This document shows positions 1-8,522 of a DNA stretch of 64,000 nucleotides, in pieces. The translations under genes were made by a program, and so were the position numbers. The DNA lies in assembly GCA_021773075.1 (NCBI GenBank), contig JAJFKT010000035.1:62001-126000 (forward strand), given 5' to 3'. The stretch comes from Woeseiaceae bacterium. Lineage in GTDB: Bacteria > Pseudomonadota > Gammaproteobacteria > Steroidobacterales > Woeseiaceae. Numbering within the stretch: the stretch's first letter is position 1; every line of letters begins with the position of its first letter. A model generated the notes under the pieces. That model was given only the letters and a program-made list of their open reading frames with translations, was not told the DNA's origin and did not search any database.

Positions 1-786
1 TTATTCTCGACAGCCTGGTCGCAAGACACGCCCGGCGAGGTTTCTTTCCGGCAACTGATGAGCGAACGAAATGTACGCCTCAAACAGCTGGGTAACTCGA
101 ATGACCGAGCCTTCGACGAACTTCTTAAACAACAGGCCAATGATCGGTCGGCCCTCAAGAATAAGGATCTGACGGCTGCGGCACGGCGGGAAATGGAGCA
201 GGCGATAAACGACCACTACAAGAAACTAATGGATGAGCTCGCGGCAGGGAAGAAGGGTTTGGAAGGTCGCATCTACGAAGTTTGGAAAAAATCTGGTGGG
301 GATCTACAGGCTGGAAATCCTCTGGACGAGCAACGCTGGGACTCCATGGACACTACTCTCAGTGATTTCGTAGAAACGTTTTTTTCGGCGATGAGCGAAC
401 AGCCGAAGCTTGATTCAAAGCAAAAAGAATTGGCCGCTCATATTGAAACCTGTTCATTGCTTGAGCAAAAATATGAACATCCCTTCACTGGTGACAGCCT
501 GCTACGAAGCATCAGGGGTTTCGAAGGGGATGAATGTCATTACATCGAGGAACTGCCGGGTGGCGGTCGTATGGAGTGTTTCTACCCCAGAGACAAAATA
601 CCCGCGATAGCGGACTTCTATTTACACCCGACTAGATTCGAGGGTGCAAAGATCGAGTCTCATACTGAGTTTGTCGATGACCAGCCAGTAACAACCACGC
701 GCTATATTGTCGACGGGGAAGTCATCTTTCATCCGCTCGGTGAAAGCATGGAAAACGGCGAGTGCAAGGTTCTTGGCTATGAATAA
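1..786 (+). CDS. Hypothetical exported coiled-coil protein, 5' end cut by window
   Basis: The reading frame is open from the first base, and the first internal ATG (position 58) has no Shine-Dalgarno sequence, so the true start and any signal peptide probably lie to the left. The first ~100 visible residues are highly charged and helical (Lys/Glu/Asp/Gln rich), which suggests a coiled coil. The C-terminal half is a compact domain with several Cys residues (ETC, DEC, MEC, GEC). I do not recognise the family. It lies 24 bp upstream of a lipoprotein gene and 0.5 kb upstream of a large VWA gene, all in the same direction, so one operon is likely. The charged N-terminus recalls the secreted coiled-coil proteins at 4404-5453 and 20363-21211, which also sit beside VWA genes. 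Confidence 0.75.
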   Translation, partial: LFSTAWSQDTPGEVSFRQLMSERNVRLKQLGNSNDRAFDELLKQQANDRSALKNKDLTAAARREMEQAINDHYKKLMDELAAGKKGLEGRIYEVWKKSGGDLQAGNPLDEQRWDSMDTTLSDFVETFFSAMSEQPKLDSKQKELAAHIETCSLLEQKYEHPFTGDSLLRSIRGFEGDECHYIEELPGGGRMECFYPRDKIPAIADFYLHPTRFEGAKIESHTEFVDDQPVTTTRYIVDGEVIFHPLGESMENGECKVLGYE

Positions 787-810
787 ATTTATCCCTGGCG
801 AGGTTAATCA

Positions 811-1266
811 ATGAGTTTTCGAACCAGAACGTCGACGTTAGTTGCTATTGCGCTTGCCGGTTTGCTGTCGAGTTGCGGCGGCGACGAGGAACGCGCGGCA
901 CCGGTTCTCGAGGTGGACGCAGGCGCTGCGAAGGGGGGTGTCGCAACGAGCTCGATTGGGTCGATGCGGATGCCCGAATGGATGCCGGCGAGTGTTTCAC
1001 TGCCACCCGGCAGTCAGATCCGGGTCGCTAACGAAAGTACCAATGGTAGCGCATTCATGATTGTTGCGACTGACGATAATGTTAAACAGGTAGTGAACTA
1101 TTTTTCGACTTCATTGACAGAAAATGGCTGGACCATCGAGGCATCTTACGAAAACCAGGCACAAGTGGAGTACCTCAACGGCGGTACAAAGCTCACTGTC
1201 ACCGTTACCATGGGGCGCGACGGAGAGGCCTCATCGATAACGACGATAACTTTTTCACCTGAATAA
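811..1266 (+). CDS. Small outer-membrane lipoprotein, unknown function
   Basis: This is a 151-residue protein with a lipoprotein signal peptide: basic start, hydrophobic stretch, then the lipobox LSSC with Cys22 as the predicted lipidation site. The residue after the Cys is Gly, so Lol sorting to the outer membrane is expected. After a short linker, the mature part is one small alpha/beta domain. The segment MPEWMPASVSLPP, then VNYFSTSLTENGW, resembles small periplasmic modules with a PxxP start and a helix ending in NGW. An in-frame ATG at 811 follows GGCGAGG in the upstream gap. It lies 36 bp before the GTG of the large VWA gene, so it may anchor or cap that protein at the outer membrane; this is inference from position only. 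Confidence 0.8.
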   Translation: MSFRTRTSTLVAIALAGLLSSCGGDEERAAPVLEVDAGAAKGGVATSSIGSMRMPEWMPASVSLPPGSQIRVANESTNGSAFMIVATDDNVKQVVNYFSTSLTENGWTIEASYENQAQVEYLNGGTKLTVTVTMGRDGEASSITTITFSPE

Positions 1267-1302
1267 GCTGTCTTTTGGGGCTCAAGCAATTCTGAGGTAG
1301 CT

Positions 1303-4300
1303 GTGAAGAAACGGAATGTGGTTGTTGTGCTGGTCCTATTTTTAGCTGCAATTGCCTTCTATTTCTATCAGCTGTACGGCAGGGACGGATTAGGCAATAC
1401 GGTGGAGTCCGGTACTCAAGATTCGGCACCGATCGCATACTTTGATGTGTTGCGCGAAGCACAACGCCTACTGCGACAGAGCCCGGACCATCTGCCGGCA
1501 AATTACTTTCGTATCATTGAATCACACGACTCAAAACGTCTGATTGAATTCATTCGGACATCCTTTGACGTCGTTCCGCCGTCCACGAGTGATTGGCACT
1601 ACTCGATATCGGCGCAACGCTGGGGAAACGAGGGTACGCTGCGTAGCGGTGCTGGAACGCCCAGGGAACTGGCTGAGTTGCTCAGATCCGGCCTTGAGAA
1701 AATGGGCTATGAAGCGAAAGTAGTAACACAGCAGGCGCCCTCGGCGCTGCGATCATTCAACAGAACTTCTGAAAGCAGGCAGTTTGTCCCGGGCGGAAAC
1801 TGGCGTCAGTATCAGTCGGTCATCAAGGGCAAAGCTTTGCCGCCGGGGCCAATCATTCAGCCACACCCACAACTGTGGAAAAATGTAGCCTCGGCTATTC
1901 CTCACCAGAAGCATCAAAACGAAGCGTTTGATGCAACGATCAGTGAGTTGCCGTCTGTTTTATTTTCGCGCGAAGGTGGCGATGAACAGCTGCCACAGCT
2001 CGCCAATTTGTGGGCAGACGGCGACTCGCTCATCTCTCAGGCAAAGCATAGTGTCGCGGGTAGACAGCGCCGGGTACCGGAGGTAGAGGTCGCCGTTCTC
2101 GTCGGCTTGTCCGACCGACCGGATAAGCCGGTCGAGGTCCTCAAGGCGCAGTGGTCGCAAGCCGAGTTAGCTGGCAAGCGGGTGTCGTTATCATTCGTGC
2201 CGCTGTCGGAAAATCTGGAGACATTGCTGGCGACACGCCCGTCCAATCTAACAACCTTTACGCCTGTGTTGAAAATAGAAAACGTGCTGCCGGGAATTTC
2301 GGCAGAGCGGTCTTTTCACGAAGGCGCGCCATTTAGCGCGCGAGGTGAGTTGTTAGTTGTAGATGGCGACGAATTCAGACTAGGTAGAAGGCAAATAGCC
2401 TCAGACGGTGATCCGGACAGGGTTGCCCGTTTGGAAATAAAGAGCGTGAGCACGGCCCATTATCCGTGGCTCGAATTGCGCGTGGATGTTCTGGACAACA
2501 ATGACCGATCGGTGCCCGCATTGCCTGCAAGTGTATTCACCGCAACGTTAAATGATCGTCTGGTCGGGCTGGGCGTTCAACAAAATCGGCCCCGTGCACC
2601 GCGAATCGTTTTTTTGGCGGACACATCCGGCTCGGTAGATCCAATGTATCTTGGCGAAAACCTGTCGCTGTTGGTCTTCGAGCTGGCGGAAGAAATTAAG
2701 ACCGTATATCCGGATGCGGTTTTTCGCACCGGCATCGTTGAAGGCAAGAGTGCGTCGTTTCTCGCCTGGACCGATTCGCCAAGCGATGTTGCCGCCGATA
2801 CGCAGCATGTTGGATTTGATTCGCCCTTGTGGCGAGCCTACGCCGCCGCAATCAAGCAGGAACCGGACACCGTTGTATTTATCACCGACGGTGTTGCAGC
2901 AAGCCGGGCCTACGGACTTGTCGAAGCCATGCCCGAAGAGCTAATGGCTGAGTTTGCCGTCGGTCCGCCAGCAATCATGCTCGGCGCTGGTTCCAGTGAA
3001 CATCCTTTGGGCGCGGCATTCGAAGGCATCGCTGAAAGTACCGGCGGCGTCGCCCTCGATATTTCGAACAAGGAGCAGGCAATCGCGACCGTACTTGCGT
3101 TGCTGGTAAACAGGAGCGCCCCTTATGAACTTCTGGTTCGCGCGGGAGATGGAGCAGAGGCGGAAAACGCTGCGTCGGCTCTGAGCGTTAGACTAGCCGT
3201 GAATTCTGCACGCGATGAGGCGTTGGTGCCCGTGCCAGCGCGGAACGAAATCTCGCCACCGCCGTCCATTAGTGGCCTGTACTTGAGAATCACAAGCAGC
3301 GATGGAACGGTGATCCGGCGACTTGCCGGGACCTCCTATCAATCTGCGGTAGTGACAGAGGAGCAACGGCAAAATGCCCGCTTGGGACTTTTCGGTCAGT
3401 ACACGCTAATGGTCGAGGCGGGATCCGTAAGCTTATCTCAGGCGCTTGACGACGCACTTTCCTCTCGCCTGAGTTGGGAGGCTGTGATCAATGCGGAAGG
3501 TTCGGCAGATCTTCAACAGGCATTGGCGCGAGTACAACACTTACCTCCATCCGCGTTTGGCTTTTCTGTGCCGCTTTTTGATTCCAAGAGTCATCAGCCT
3601 GTCTATCAGACCGGAATGCGTTACTGGTTGGACTCGACCCGGCGAGTCCGACGCGGTGAACAGGAATATGAGCAGCGGCGAGTCGATCTGGTGCCGCTGA
3701 CGCGCTTCTTCAGCGCTGACCCGAAACCCGATAAGGCATTTGCGACGGCATTGTTGGCCGGCGCTAAACTTAGTGAGCTGGAAGCGGCGATGTATTCCGA
3801 TAACGCACTCGTTACAGCGTCAACAAACTGGGATTATGCCGAGTATTCGGTAACAGGTGACGCGACCCGGAACCAGCAATTCAGAAACCTTAAGGCCGGC
3901 TGGCCGCACTTTGAAAAGTATGTGGTTCCTGCCACTGGTGAAATCAAATCCGCGTTCGGCATCGATATGAAAACGGGGACGCTAATCGGAATCATTGAAG
4001 ACGGCAGCGGTGGCGGAATTACGGAAGCCGAGGTGAATAATAGTTTTGACACGATTGACAACATTCTTGATGCGGTCGAAACTTACATGAGTGGCCCGCC
4101 CGCTGCCTGGGCCAAACTCGAGAAAGCCAAAATGAGCAAACTCCGGGTTGCGACTATCATGATAGTGAAAATGGAAGTGCCGGACTGGGAAGGAATGATT
4201 CGCGACGCAGCGTGCGACGCTGCATCGGGCGCTGTCGATAGCGTGATTGAGGCCGGTGTCCGCGCAACCGGTGGTGAGACCGCGGTGGACCTCTTGGGTG

Positions 4301-4395
4301 TAGCCAGAGATAGCATCGAAACGGCCGATACGTTTGGTACGGCATTCGGACTGGGGTCCGTCGACGCCTCCGTAGCTATTCCAGGTTGCAGTTAG
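1303..4395 (+). CDS. Large membrane-anchored VWA-domain protein (paralogue of 17304-20363)
   Basis: This is a 1,030-residue protein with a GTG start. Residues ~6-23 form an uncleaved-looking signal anchor, so the bulk is periplasmic. Residues ~106-141 (RWGNEGTLRSGAGTPRELAE and following) resemble the core helix of transglutaminase-like domains, but Thr stands where the catalytic Cys would be. A von Willebrand A domain starts near residue 435 and has an intact MIDAS motif, D440-T-S442-G-S444, plus a downstream ITDG. The ~350-residue C-terminal region is shared only with the paralogue here and ends in IPGCS. The two proteins align along their whole length with the same domain order. It probably forms one unit with the two upstream genes and converges, 8 bp apart, with a MopE-like gene. 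Substrate and partner are unknown; a metal-dependent protein-binding role in the envelope is inferred from the VWA fold. Confidence 0.85.
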   Translation: MKKRNVVVVLVLFLAAIAFYFYQLYGRDGLGNTVESGTQDSAPIAYFDVLREAQRLLRQSPDHLPANYFRIIESHDSKRLIEFIRTSFDVVPPSTSDWHYSISAQRWGNEGTLRSGAGTPRELAELLRSGLEKMGYEAKVVTQQAPSALRSFNRTSESRQFVPGGNWRQYQSVIKGKALPPGPIIQPHPQLWKNVASAIPHQKHQNEAFDATISELPSVLFSREGGDEQLPQLANLWADGDSLISQAKHSVAGRQRRVPEVEVAVLVGLSDRPDKPVEVLKAQWSQAELAGKRVSLSFVPLSENLETLLATRPSNLTTFTPVLKIENVLPGISAERSFHEGAPFSARGELLVVDGDEFRLGRRQIASDGDPDRVARLEIKSVSTAHYPWLELRVDVLDNNDRSVPALPASVFTATLNDRLVGLGVQQNRPRAPRIVFLADTSGSVDPMYLGENLSLLVFELAEEIKTVYPDAVFRTGIVEGKSASFLAWTDSPSDVAADTQHVGFDSPLWRAYAAAIKQEPDTVVFITDGVAASRAYGLVEAMPEELMAEFAVGPPAIMLGAGSSEHPLGAAFEGIAESTGGVALDISNKEQAIATVLALLVNRSAPYELLVRAGDGAEAENAASALSVRLAVNSARDEALVPVPARNEISPPPSISGLYLRITSSDGTVIRRLAGTSYQSAVVTEEQRQNARLGLFGQYTLMVEAGSVSLSQALDDALSSRLSWEAVINAEGSADLQQALARVQHLPPSAFGFSVPLFDSKSHQPVYQTGMRYWLDSTRRVRRGEQEYEQRRVDLVPLTRFFSADPKPDKAFATALLAGAKLSELEAAMYSDNALVTASTNWDYAEYSVTGDATRNQQFRNLKAGWPHFEKYVVPATGEIKSAFGIDMKTGTLIGIIEDGSGGGITEAEVNNSFDTIDNILDAVETYMSGPPAAWAKLEKAKMSKLRVATIMIVKMEVPDWEGMIRDAACDAASGAVDSVIEAGVRATGGETAVDLLGVARDSIETADTFGTAFGLGSVDASVAIPGCS

Positions 4396-4403
4396 TCAAT
4401 GCC

Positions 4404-5453
4404 TTATTGACTGCTCCGCGGGCAATTGTCATTGCCGGGATTGATACCCGAGGCATTGTCATCACAGTCGTAATTATTGTCGACATACCCTGTGGGTTTA
4501 GTATTTTGGCAAGCAAACATCCCGCCGTTGCTATCACCGAATAAGTCGTGGTCATTGTCGGGGTACCAAAGACTCGATCCCACATCGTCCGTAGTGCCAT
4601 CGCAATTATTATCGATACCGTCGCAGATTTCTTGCGCGCCAGGATTGATTGCAACCTTGCTGTCGTCACAGTCCTGACCACAGATTCGTCCATTGCAATG
4701 TGCCATATTCACAAAGCCGTCTTTGTCTCTGTCGACGCCTGGTGTGCTTGGGTCGCCATCTTCGTCATGAGACGGGTCGCCGACTTCAGTATTGCCAGGA
4801 TAGCGATTCGGATCGCGGTCATCGCAGTCGGTGCCACCGTCGGCAATGCTGGCATAGCCGTCGCCGTCAAGATCGCTTGCGCCCGGCGATTGGTTTTGGT
4901 TGCTGGGAGGACGTGGTGCTTGTCCAGGCGGCAAGGTTTGGGTTGCTGCTGTGGCGCCCGCCATTTGCGGCGTTGGCCCTACCGATACTTCATTCGCTCT
5001 GGCGCTCGTCGAACCAGCGAGTAGGGGATTCGGTCCGGGATTGGGTGAAATGAGTTTCCAGGTGTCCAGGCTAATGGTGCCGCTGTCGATTAGTTCTCGT
5101 TTAGCAAGATTACGATATTGATTGACGGTGGATTTTCGACCATTGATGTCTTGTACAAGTGCTGACATTCCATCGCCATGTTGACGATTCAAGTTTGCTT
5201 CATCTTTGCCACGATCAAAAACGCTGGGTTTATCTTCGTAGAGTTTTTGTTTTGCGGCCGCAGTTTGAGCGCGAAGTTCGTCTGACCGACGTTCGTATTC
5301 CGCATCGAGCTGAGCGATTACCTGGTCGTATTTGACCTGCAGCTCCACATTCTGGGCACGGCGTTTCTCATCACCTTGTGCCTGAGCCGCGTCGGCCGTG
5401 ACAAGTCCCAGCCCGGTGATGGCAAGAAGAACAATAAACCGGATTCCGCGCAT
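4404..5453 (-). CDS. Secreted coiled-coil protein with MopE-like Asp/Cys metal-binding repeats
   Basis: This is a 349-residue protein. It has a Sec signal peptide (MRGIRFIVLLAITGLGL, cleavage likely after AQA). A charged helical region follows (residues ~28-110), then a Pro/Gln/Asn-rich linker (~150-190). The C-terminal part (~190-345) holds three degenerate repeats of the kind found in MopE and related surface proteins: DxDxDG calcium-type loops, DCDD, and a canonical ICDGIDNNCDGTTDD unit. The family motif is known as a putative metal-binding motif; MopE itself binds copper. Surface location and Ca or Cu binding are inferred. The gene converges with the VWA gene at 1303-4395. Its coiled-coil N-terminus resembles the protein encoded just after the other large VWA gene, so the two loci may carry matching partner pairs. 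Confidence 0.85.
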   Translation of the reverse strand: MRGIRFIVLLAITGLGLVTADAAQAQGDEKRRAQNVELQVKYDQVIAQLDAEYERRSDELRAQTAAAKQKLYEDKPSVFDRGKDEANLNRQHGDGMSALVQDINGRKSTVNQYRNLAKRELIDSGTISLDTWKLISPNPGPNPLLAGSTSARANEVSVGPTPQMAGATAATQTLPPGQAPRPPSNQNQSPGASDLDGDGYASIADGGTDCDDRDPNRYPGNTEVGDPSHDEDGDPSTPGVDRDKDGFVNMAHCNGRICGQDCDDSKVAINPGAQEICDGIDNNCDGTTDDVGSSLWYPDNDHDLFGDSNGGMFACQNTKPTGYVDNNYDCDDNASGINPGNDNCPRSSQ

Positions 5454-6246
5454 GGCTTTCTCCCAATTGAGCTACCATCAATTGCAGTAGCCAAACGAGA
5501 GTATTCCATATTGTCTGTGAAAATTCTCGAACACTACTTGTTCAAGTTGGCCGATCCGATCCTGAGCGGCGAAAGCAGCCGTCCAGGTGTTACGCTAGCG
5601 AGAGGCTACTGGTGACCCAAGCTGACAGTCGTTGCAGCGATGCTCTACTCTCGAATTGTCATTTCATTGTCTAATAAGGACTTTGTAAGCTCTCTGAAGC
5701 CAGTCGATAGGTACGTGCCAAGCGCCAACCTATCCTCTTCCTTCGGTAGACCACCACCGCCTGTCCTGTGTCTAAAATAAATTCCTCGTTCGATATCAAC
5801 AAAGCAGAATGCAACGCCGAGCTTACTGTGCTTGATGGTTGTTTCTGTGCACGTTGTCCCCTTCTTGATGTAGTCATAAGTCTTTTCAAGCAGCGCGCTT
5901 TTGCGTCTTGGAAATGTGCCGCAGCGGTATGATCAACGCCTTGATAGAAGATCGCTCGAGCTGGAAAATTAATTCGTCAGAACCCACCGGAATTATCATA
6001 GAATTTGCAAGGCACTGCGGTGTTTGCTCTCATGGGCAGTCTGGGTACTCCCCAATTACATGTAGTACTAGGGCCTTTACCACAAGGTAGGGTTGGCAAT
6101 TTGTTGAGCTTGTTCCCGGCAGGCACTTTTTTTATCATTGCCAGCACGCAATCAAGTACAGCAGCGGCGCAACCATGAAAATCAGGCGTCCCAACAGGGC
6201 GCGCCGGCAATAAACTTAAACCACTCCCGAAACTGTGAGACCAGTC
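5454..6246. other. Long intergenic region with no supported gene
   Basis: About 790 bp separates the MopE-like gene (minus strand) from the first of the two tandem secreted paralogues (plus strand). Short open frames exist on both strands, but none has a signal peptide, a recognisable motif or a good ribosome binding site. No tRNA-like fold, long inverted repeat or insertion-sequence end was noticed. Both flanking genes point outward, so their promoters must lie here, but I could not pick a convincing -35/-10 pair. Confidence 0.5.
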
Positions 6247-8478
6247 ATGTCAATACAATCGAAAACCATCAAAGCCATTGTTGCCACCACACTGATTTTT
6301 TCGTTTTTCGGGGATCTTCAGGCTGACTGGCTTAGTAAGGCAAAGCAGGAATTGCTCAAAAAGGCAACAGACGCAATAGAAGGGGTCGATAAAGACAAAA
6401 AGGAAGAAGACCCGGACACTCAAAAAGAATCCGTCGAAGAAACAGCAGTCGCGGCGAACAAAAAAGATGAAGGAAAAGAGGCATGTTGTACGGGCACGGT
6501 CGCTGCAGCCGCAACTGCGAACACCCTGGATACAGTGACCGATAGTCAAGGCGGCAATCTAGGGCAGCTTAGAGCTCTGGCCGAGGGGCGGCGAAGAATG
6601 TCAGATTATATTGGGTCCATCGTGCCACCCCAGGTCGCACTGGCCAGCATCTATTTGCACTATTATCCCGAATCGTTGGAGGATGATGGAAACGTCGAAG
6701 CATACGCTCGTCATTTCTTCAACGAGGAATTCAACCAGATAACTCGTTCGGAAGAGTACCGGACCAGCGTCTTCAAACGACGCAGTATTATTGACGGCTG
6801 GCGCACGCGATTTGCGAGTATGGAAACAAGTGAAACGCTGACACTTAATATTTTCATACCGAGCATGCTCAATACCAACGTGTACGATTTCGAGGCAGAT
6901 TCCTTTCCGCTTTCGCACCCGTTCAAATTGAGCGAGGAATCGCTGATATCTTCCGGCGTTTTTGGGCTGACTTGCCTGAAGTTGGACAGAACCTTCAGTC
7001 TCAAAGAATATGAGGTCCCGGAAAGCAACGTTAAGGCATTCATGGTAGAAAACCGTAATTCACCATCTGCCGGTCGCGGCGCTTCAATTTTCATCGGCGT
7101 TCAGCTCAAAATTACCGGGAAACCCAAATCCGAGGGCGCCGCTCGGCCACGCTGTTCATTGGCCGCAGAAGTCAATGCTATTGATGTCCTTGAATATAAC
7201 AGCAGTAACGATTATAGCGTGTCCTATGCTCGGCCCGGCGAGCTGATGAAGTCCTATTATTCAAGGTCCGCGGCAACAAGTCCGAGCAAGAATTCGGCAG
7301 TGCAGGTCACCTACGACGAACGTAAATTGGAGAGCGATGCTCCGGCCGCAGCGAGGGCGTTCAATCTGGAAGCGCTCAAAGGCCTGATCGTTATGCTCCC
7401 GAAGGGTGGCAGATCGGCTCGGTTATCCATGAGATCCAAGGCATGGAAAGCGCTGACTGACTACGGAAATTTCTTGTCTCTGGGTATCTACCCGGAGGTC
7501 TATGGCAACGTCAAATTTGCACGTTGTATGACACGGCAATATCTTAGCGCGGCTGATGATGCGAAGTATTTCCCGGATCGCCCTACGGGTCAGGGCTGGC
7601 GTGGCAATACGGAGTTCGAAAAACGACGCAGTGAAGCAGCGTTCAAACGGGATGCGTTGCCAGAACTTCAAGCGCGAGCTGTGCAAGCTCCGCAACGCTT
7701 CCTGCTCCTTAGCGAAGTGCATTTGCCTGAATACAGCTTCGAACAAAACGGTTTCTTGTTTCGCAATCTGAACGCGACGGCAACATTGGAAATTATTTAC
7801 GGTGATTGCACCGGGGGACTACGTCTGCTGCCAATGGCGGATCAGCTGCATGAATTTTGGAGCATTGCGCCTGCCGAAGCGGAAGCCATCCTCAAGAGCA
7901 TGGCTGTCTCGCACAAAGTCGGAGATCGCAGTATTCGAACCGCCTACCATGCCACTGTGGTCGAACTCGTCAATCTGAAGTCTGCTCGCCCCAAGCCGGT
8001 TAACCCTCTAATGCAGGTTATTCAACCACCACTACGTGCAAAGATTATTTCCTCACACTTGTATGCAGACGAAGATCTGACTCGCGTAATATTTTCACCG
8101 TCGATCATTCGAGCGGCCCCGTCTGTGCTGGAAGCGGGCATGCCGGAATCGGTAGTGTATTCGAAAGCCTACCAGATTGAATACGGCAGCGCGGGCAACT
8201 TGCTGTATCAGCTAAGAGCCAGAGGTGGTGACCTTGAGGAGTGGGAGTGGCCGCAACTGGTGAAGCAACAAAAGTATATGGACACACGATATTACACGCT
8301 GACGCAGCCCAATTACCGGCCGCAATCAATGCCGCCAACGGCACTCGCCGAGCATGATAGCCAATACACGCCTTTTTTTCCGCACGGAACGGAGGGTGAG
8401 TATCTGAACTATATGACAGACGAGCAAATGGCATTGTTCAAAGAGTGGTCGAGACGACAAATGGCCGTGTTGCCGTAG
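6247..8478 (+). CDS. Large secreted protein of unknown function, tandem paralogue 1
   Basis: This is a 743-residue protein from the ATG at 6247; an in-frame GTG at 6235 is a weaker start that would add four residues. The signal peptide is KTIKAIVATTLIFSFFG, with likely cleavage near LQA-D. A Lys/Glu-rich low-complexity stretch (residues ~30-75) precedes the region shared with the next gene. Shared landmarks are an early LRALAEG/LQALSDG motif, a YYPE/FYPE motif, CLKLDRTF/CIKLDRTF, a GFLFRNLN/GFQINALN segment and the C-terminal YTPFFP...EQ.ALF..WSR..A.LP. The conservation suggests two folded domains. I do not recognise a described family. The two genes lie 44 bp apart and are probably co-transcribed, so the proteins may form a hetero-oligomer in the periplasm; that is inference. 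Confidence 0.85.
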   Translation: MSIQSKTIKAIVATTLIFSFFGDLQADWLSKAKQELLKKATDAIEGVDKDKKEEDPDTQKESVEETAVAANKKDEGKEACCTGTVAAAATANTLDTVTDSQGGNLGQLRALAEGRRRMSDYIGSIVPPQVALASIYLHYYPESLEDDGNVEAYARHFFNEEFNQITRSEEYRTSVFKRRSIIDGWRTRFASMETSETLTLNIFIPSMLNTNVYDFEADSFPLSHPFKLSEESLISSGVFGLTCLKLDRTFSLKEYEVPESNVKAFMVENRNSPSAGRGASIFIGVQLKITGKPKSEGAARPRCSLAAEVNAIDVLEYNSSNDYSVSYARPGELMKSYYSRSAATSPSKNSAVQVTYDERKLESDAPAAARAFNLEALKGLIVMLPKGGRSARLSMRSKAWKALTDYGNFLSLGIYPEVYGNVKFARCMTRQYLSAADDAKYFPDRPTGQGWRGNTEFEKRRSEAAFKRDALPELQARAVQAPQRFLLLSEVHLPEYSFEQNGFLFRNLNATATLEIIYGDCTGGLRLLPMADQLHEFWSIAPAEAEAILKSMAVSHKVGDRSIRTAYHATVVELVNLKSARPKPVNPLMQVIQPPLRAKIISSHLYADEDLTRVIFSPSIIRAAPSVLEAGMPESVVYSKAYQIEYGSAGNLLYQLRARGGDLEEWEWPQLVKQQKYMDTRYYTLTQPNYRPQSMPPTALAEHDSQYTPFFPHGTEGEYLNYMTDEQMALFKEWSRRQMAVLP

Positions 8479-8522
8479 TAGGATTTGGCAGCGAGCGCGA
8501 TGAAACAAAACAGGAAACTGGG

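Noticed and set aside
5671-6210. Short open frames in the intergenic region (for example 5671-5889 and 5977-6210 on the minus strand)
   Set aside because: No signal peptide, motif, ribosome binding site or codon pattern supports them; treated as non-coding.
8445-8522. Upstream start for the second tandem paralogue
   Set aside because: It overlaps the previous gene and hides the signal peptide; the ATG at 8523 has a good ribosome binding site.
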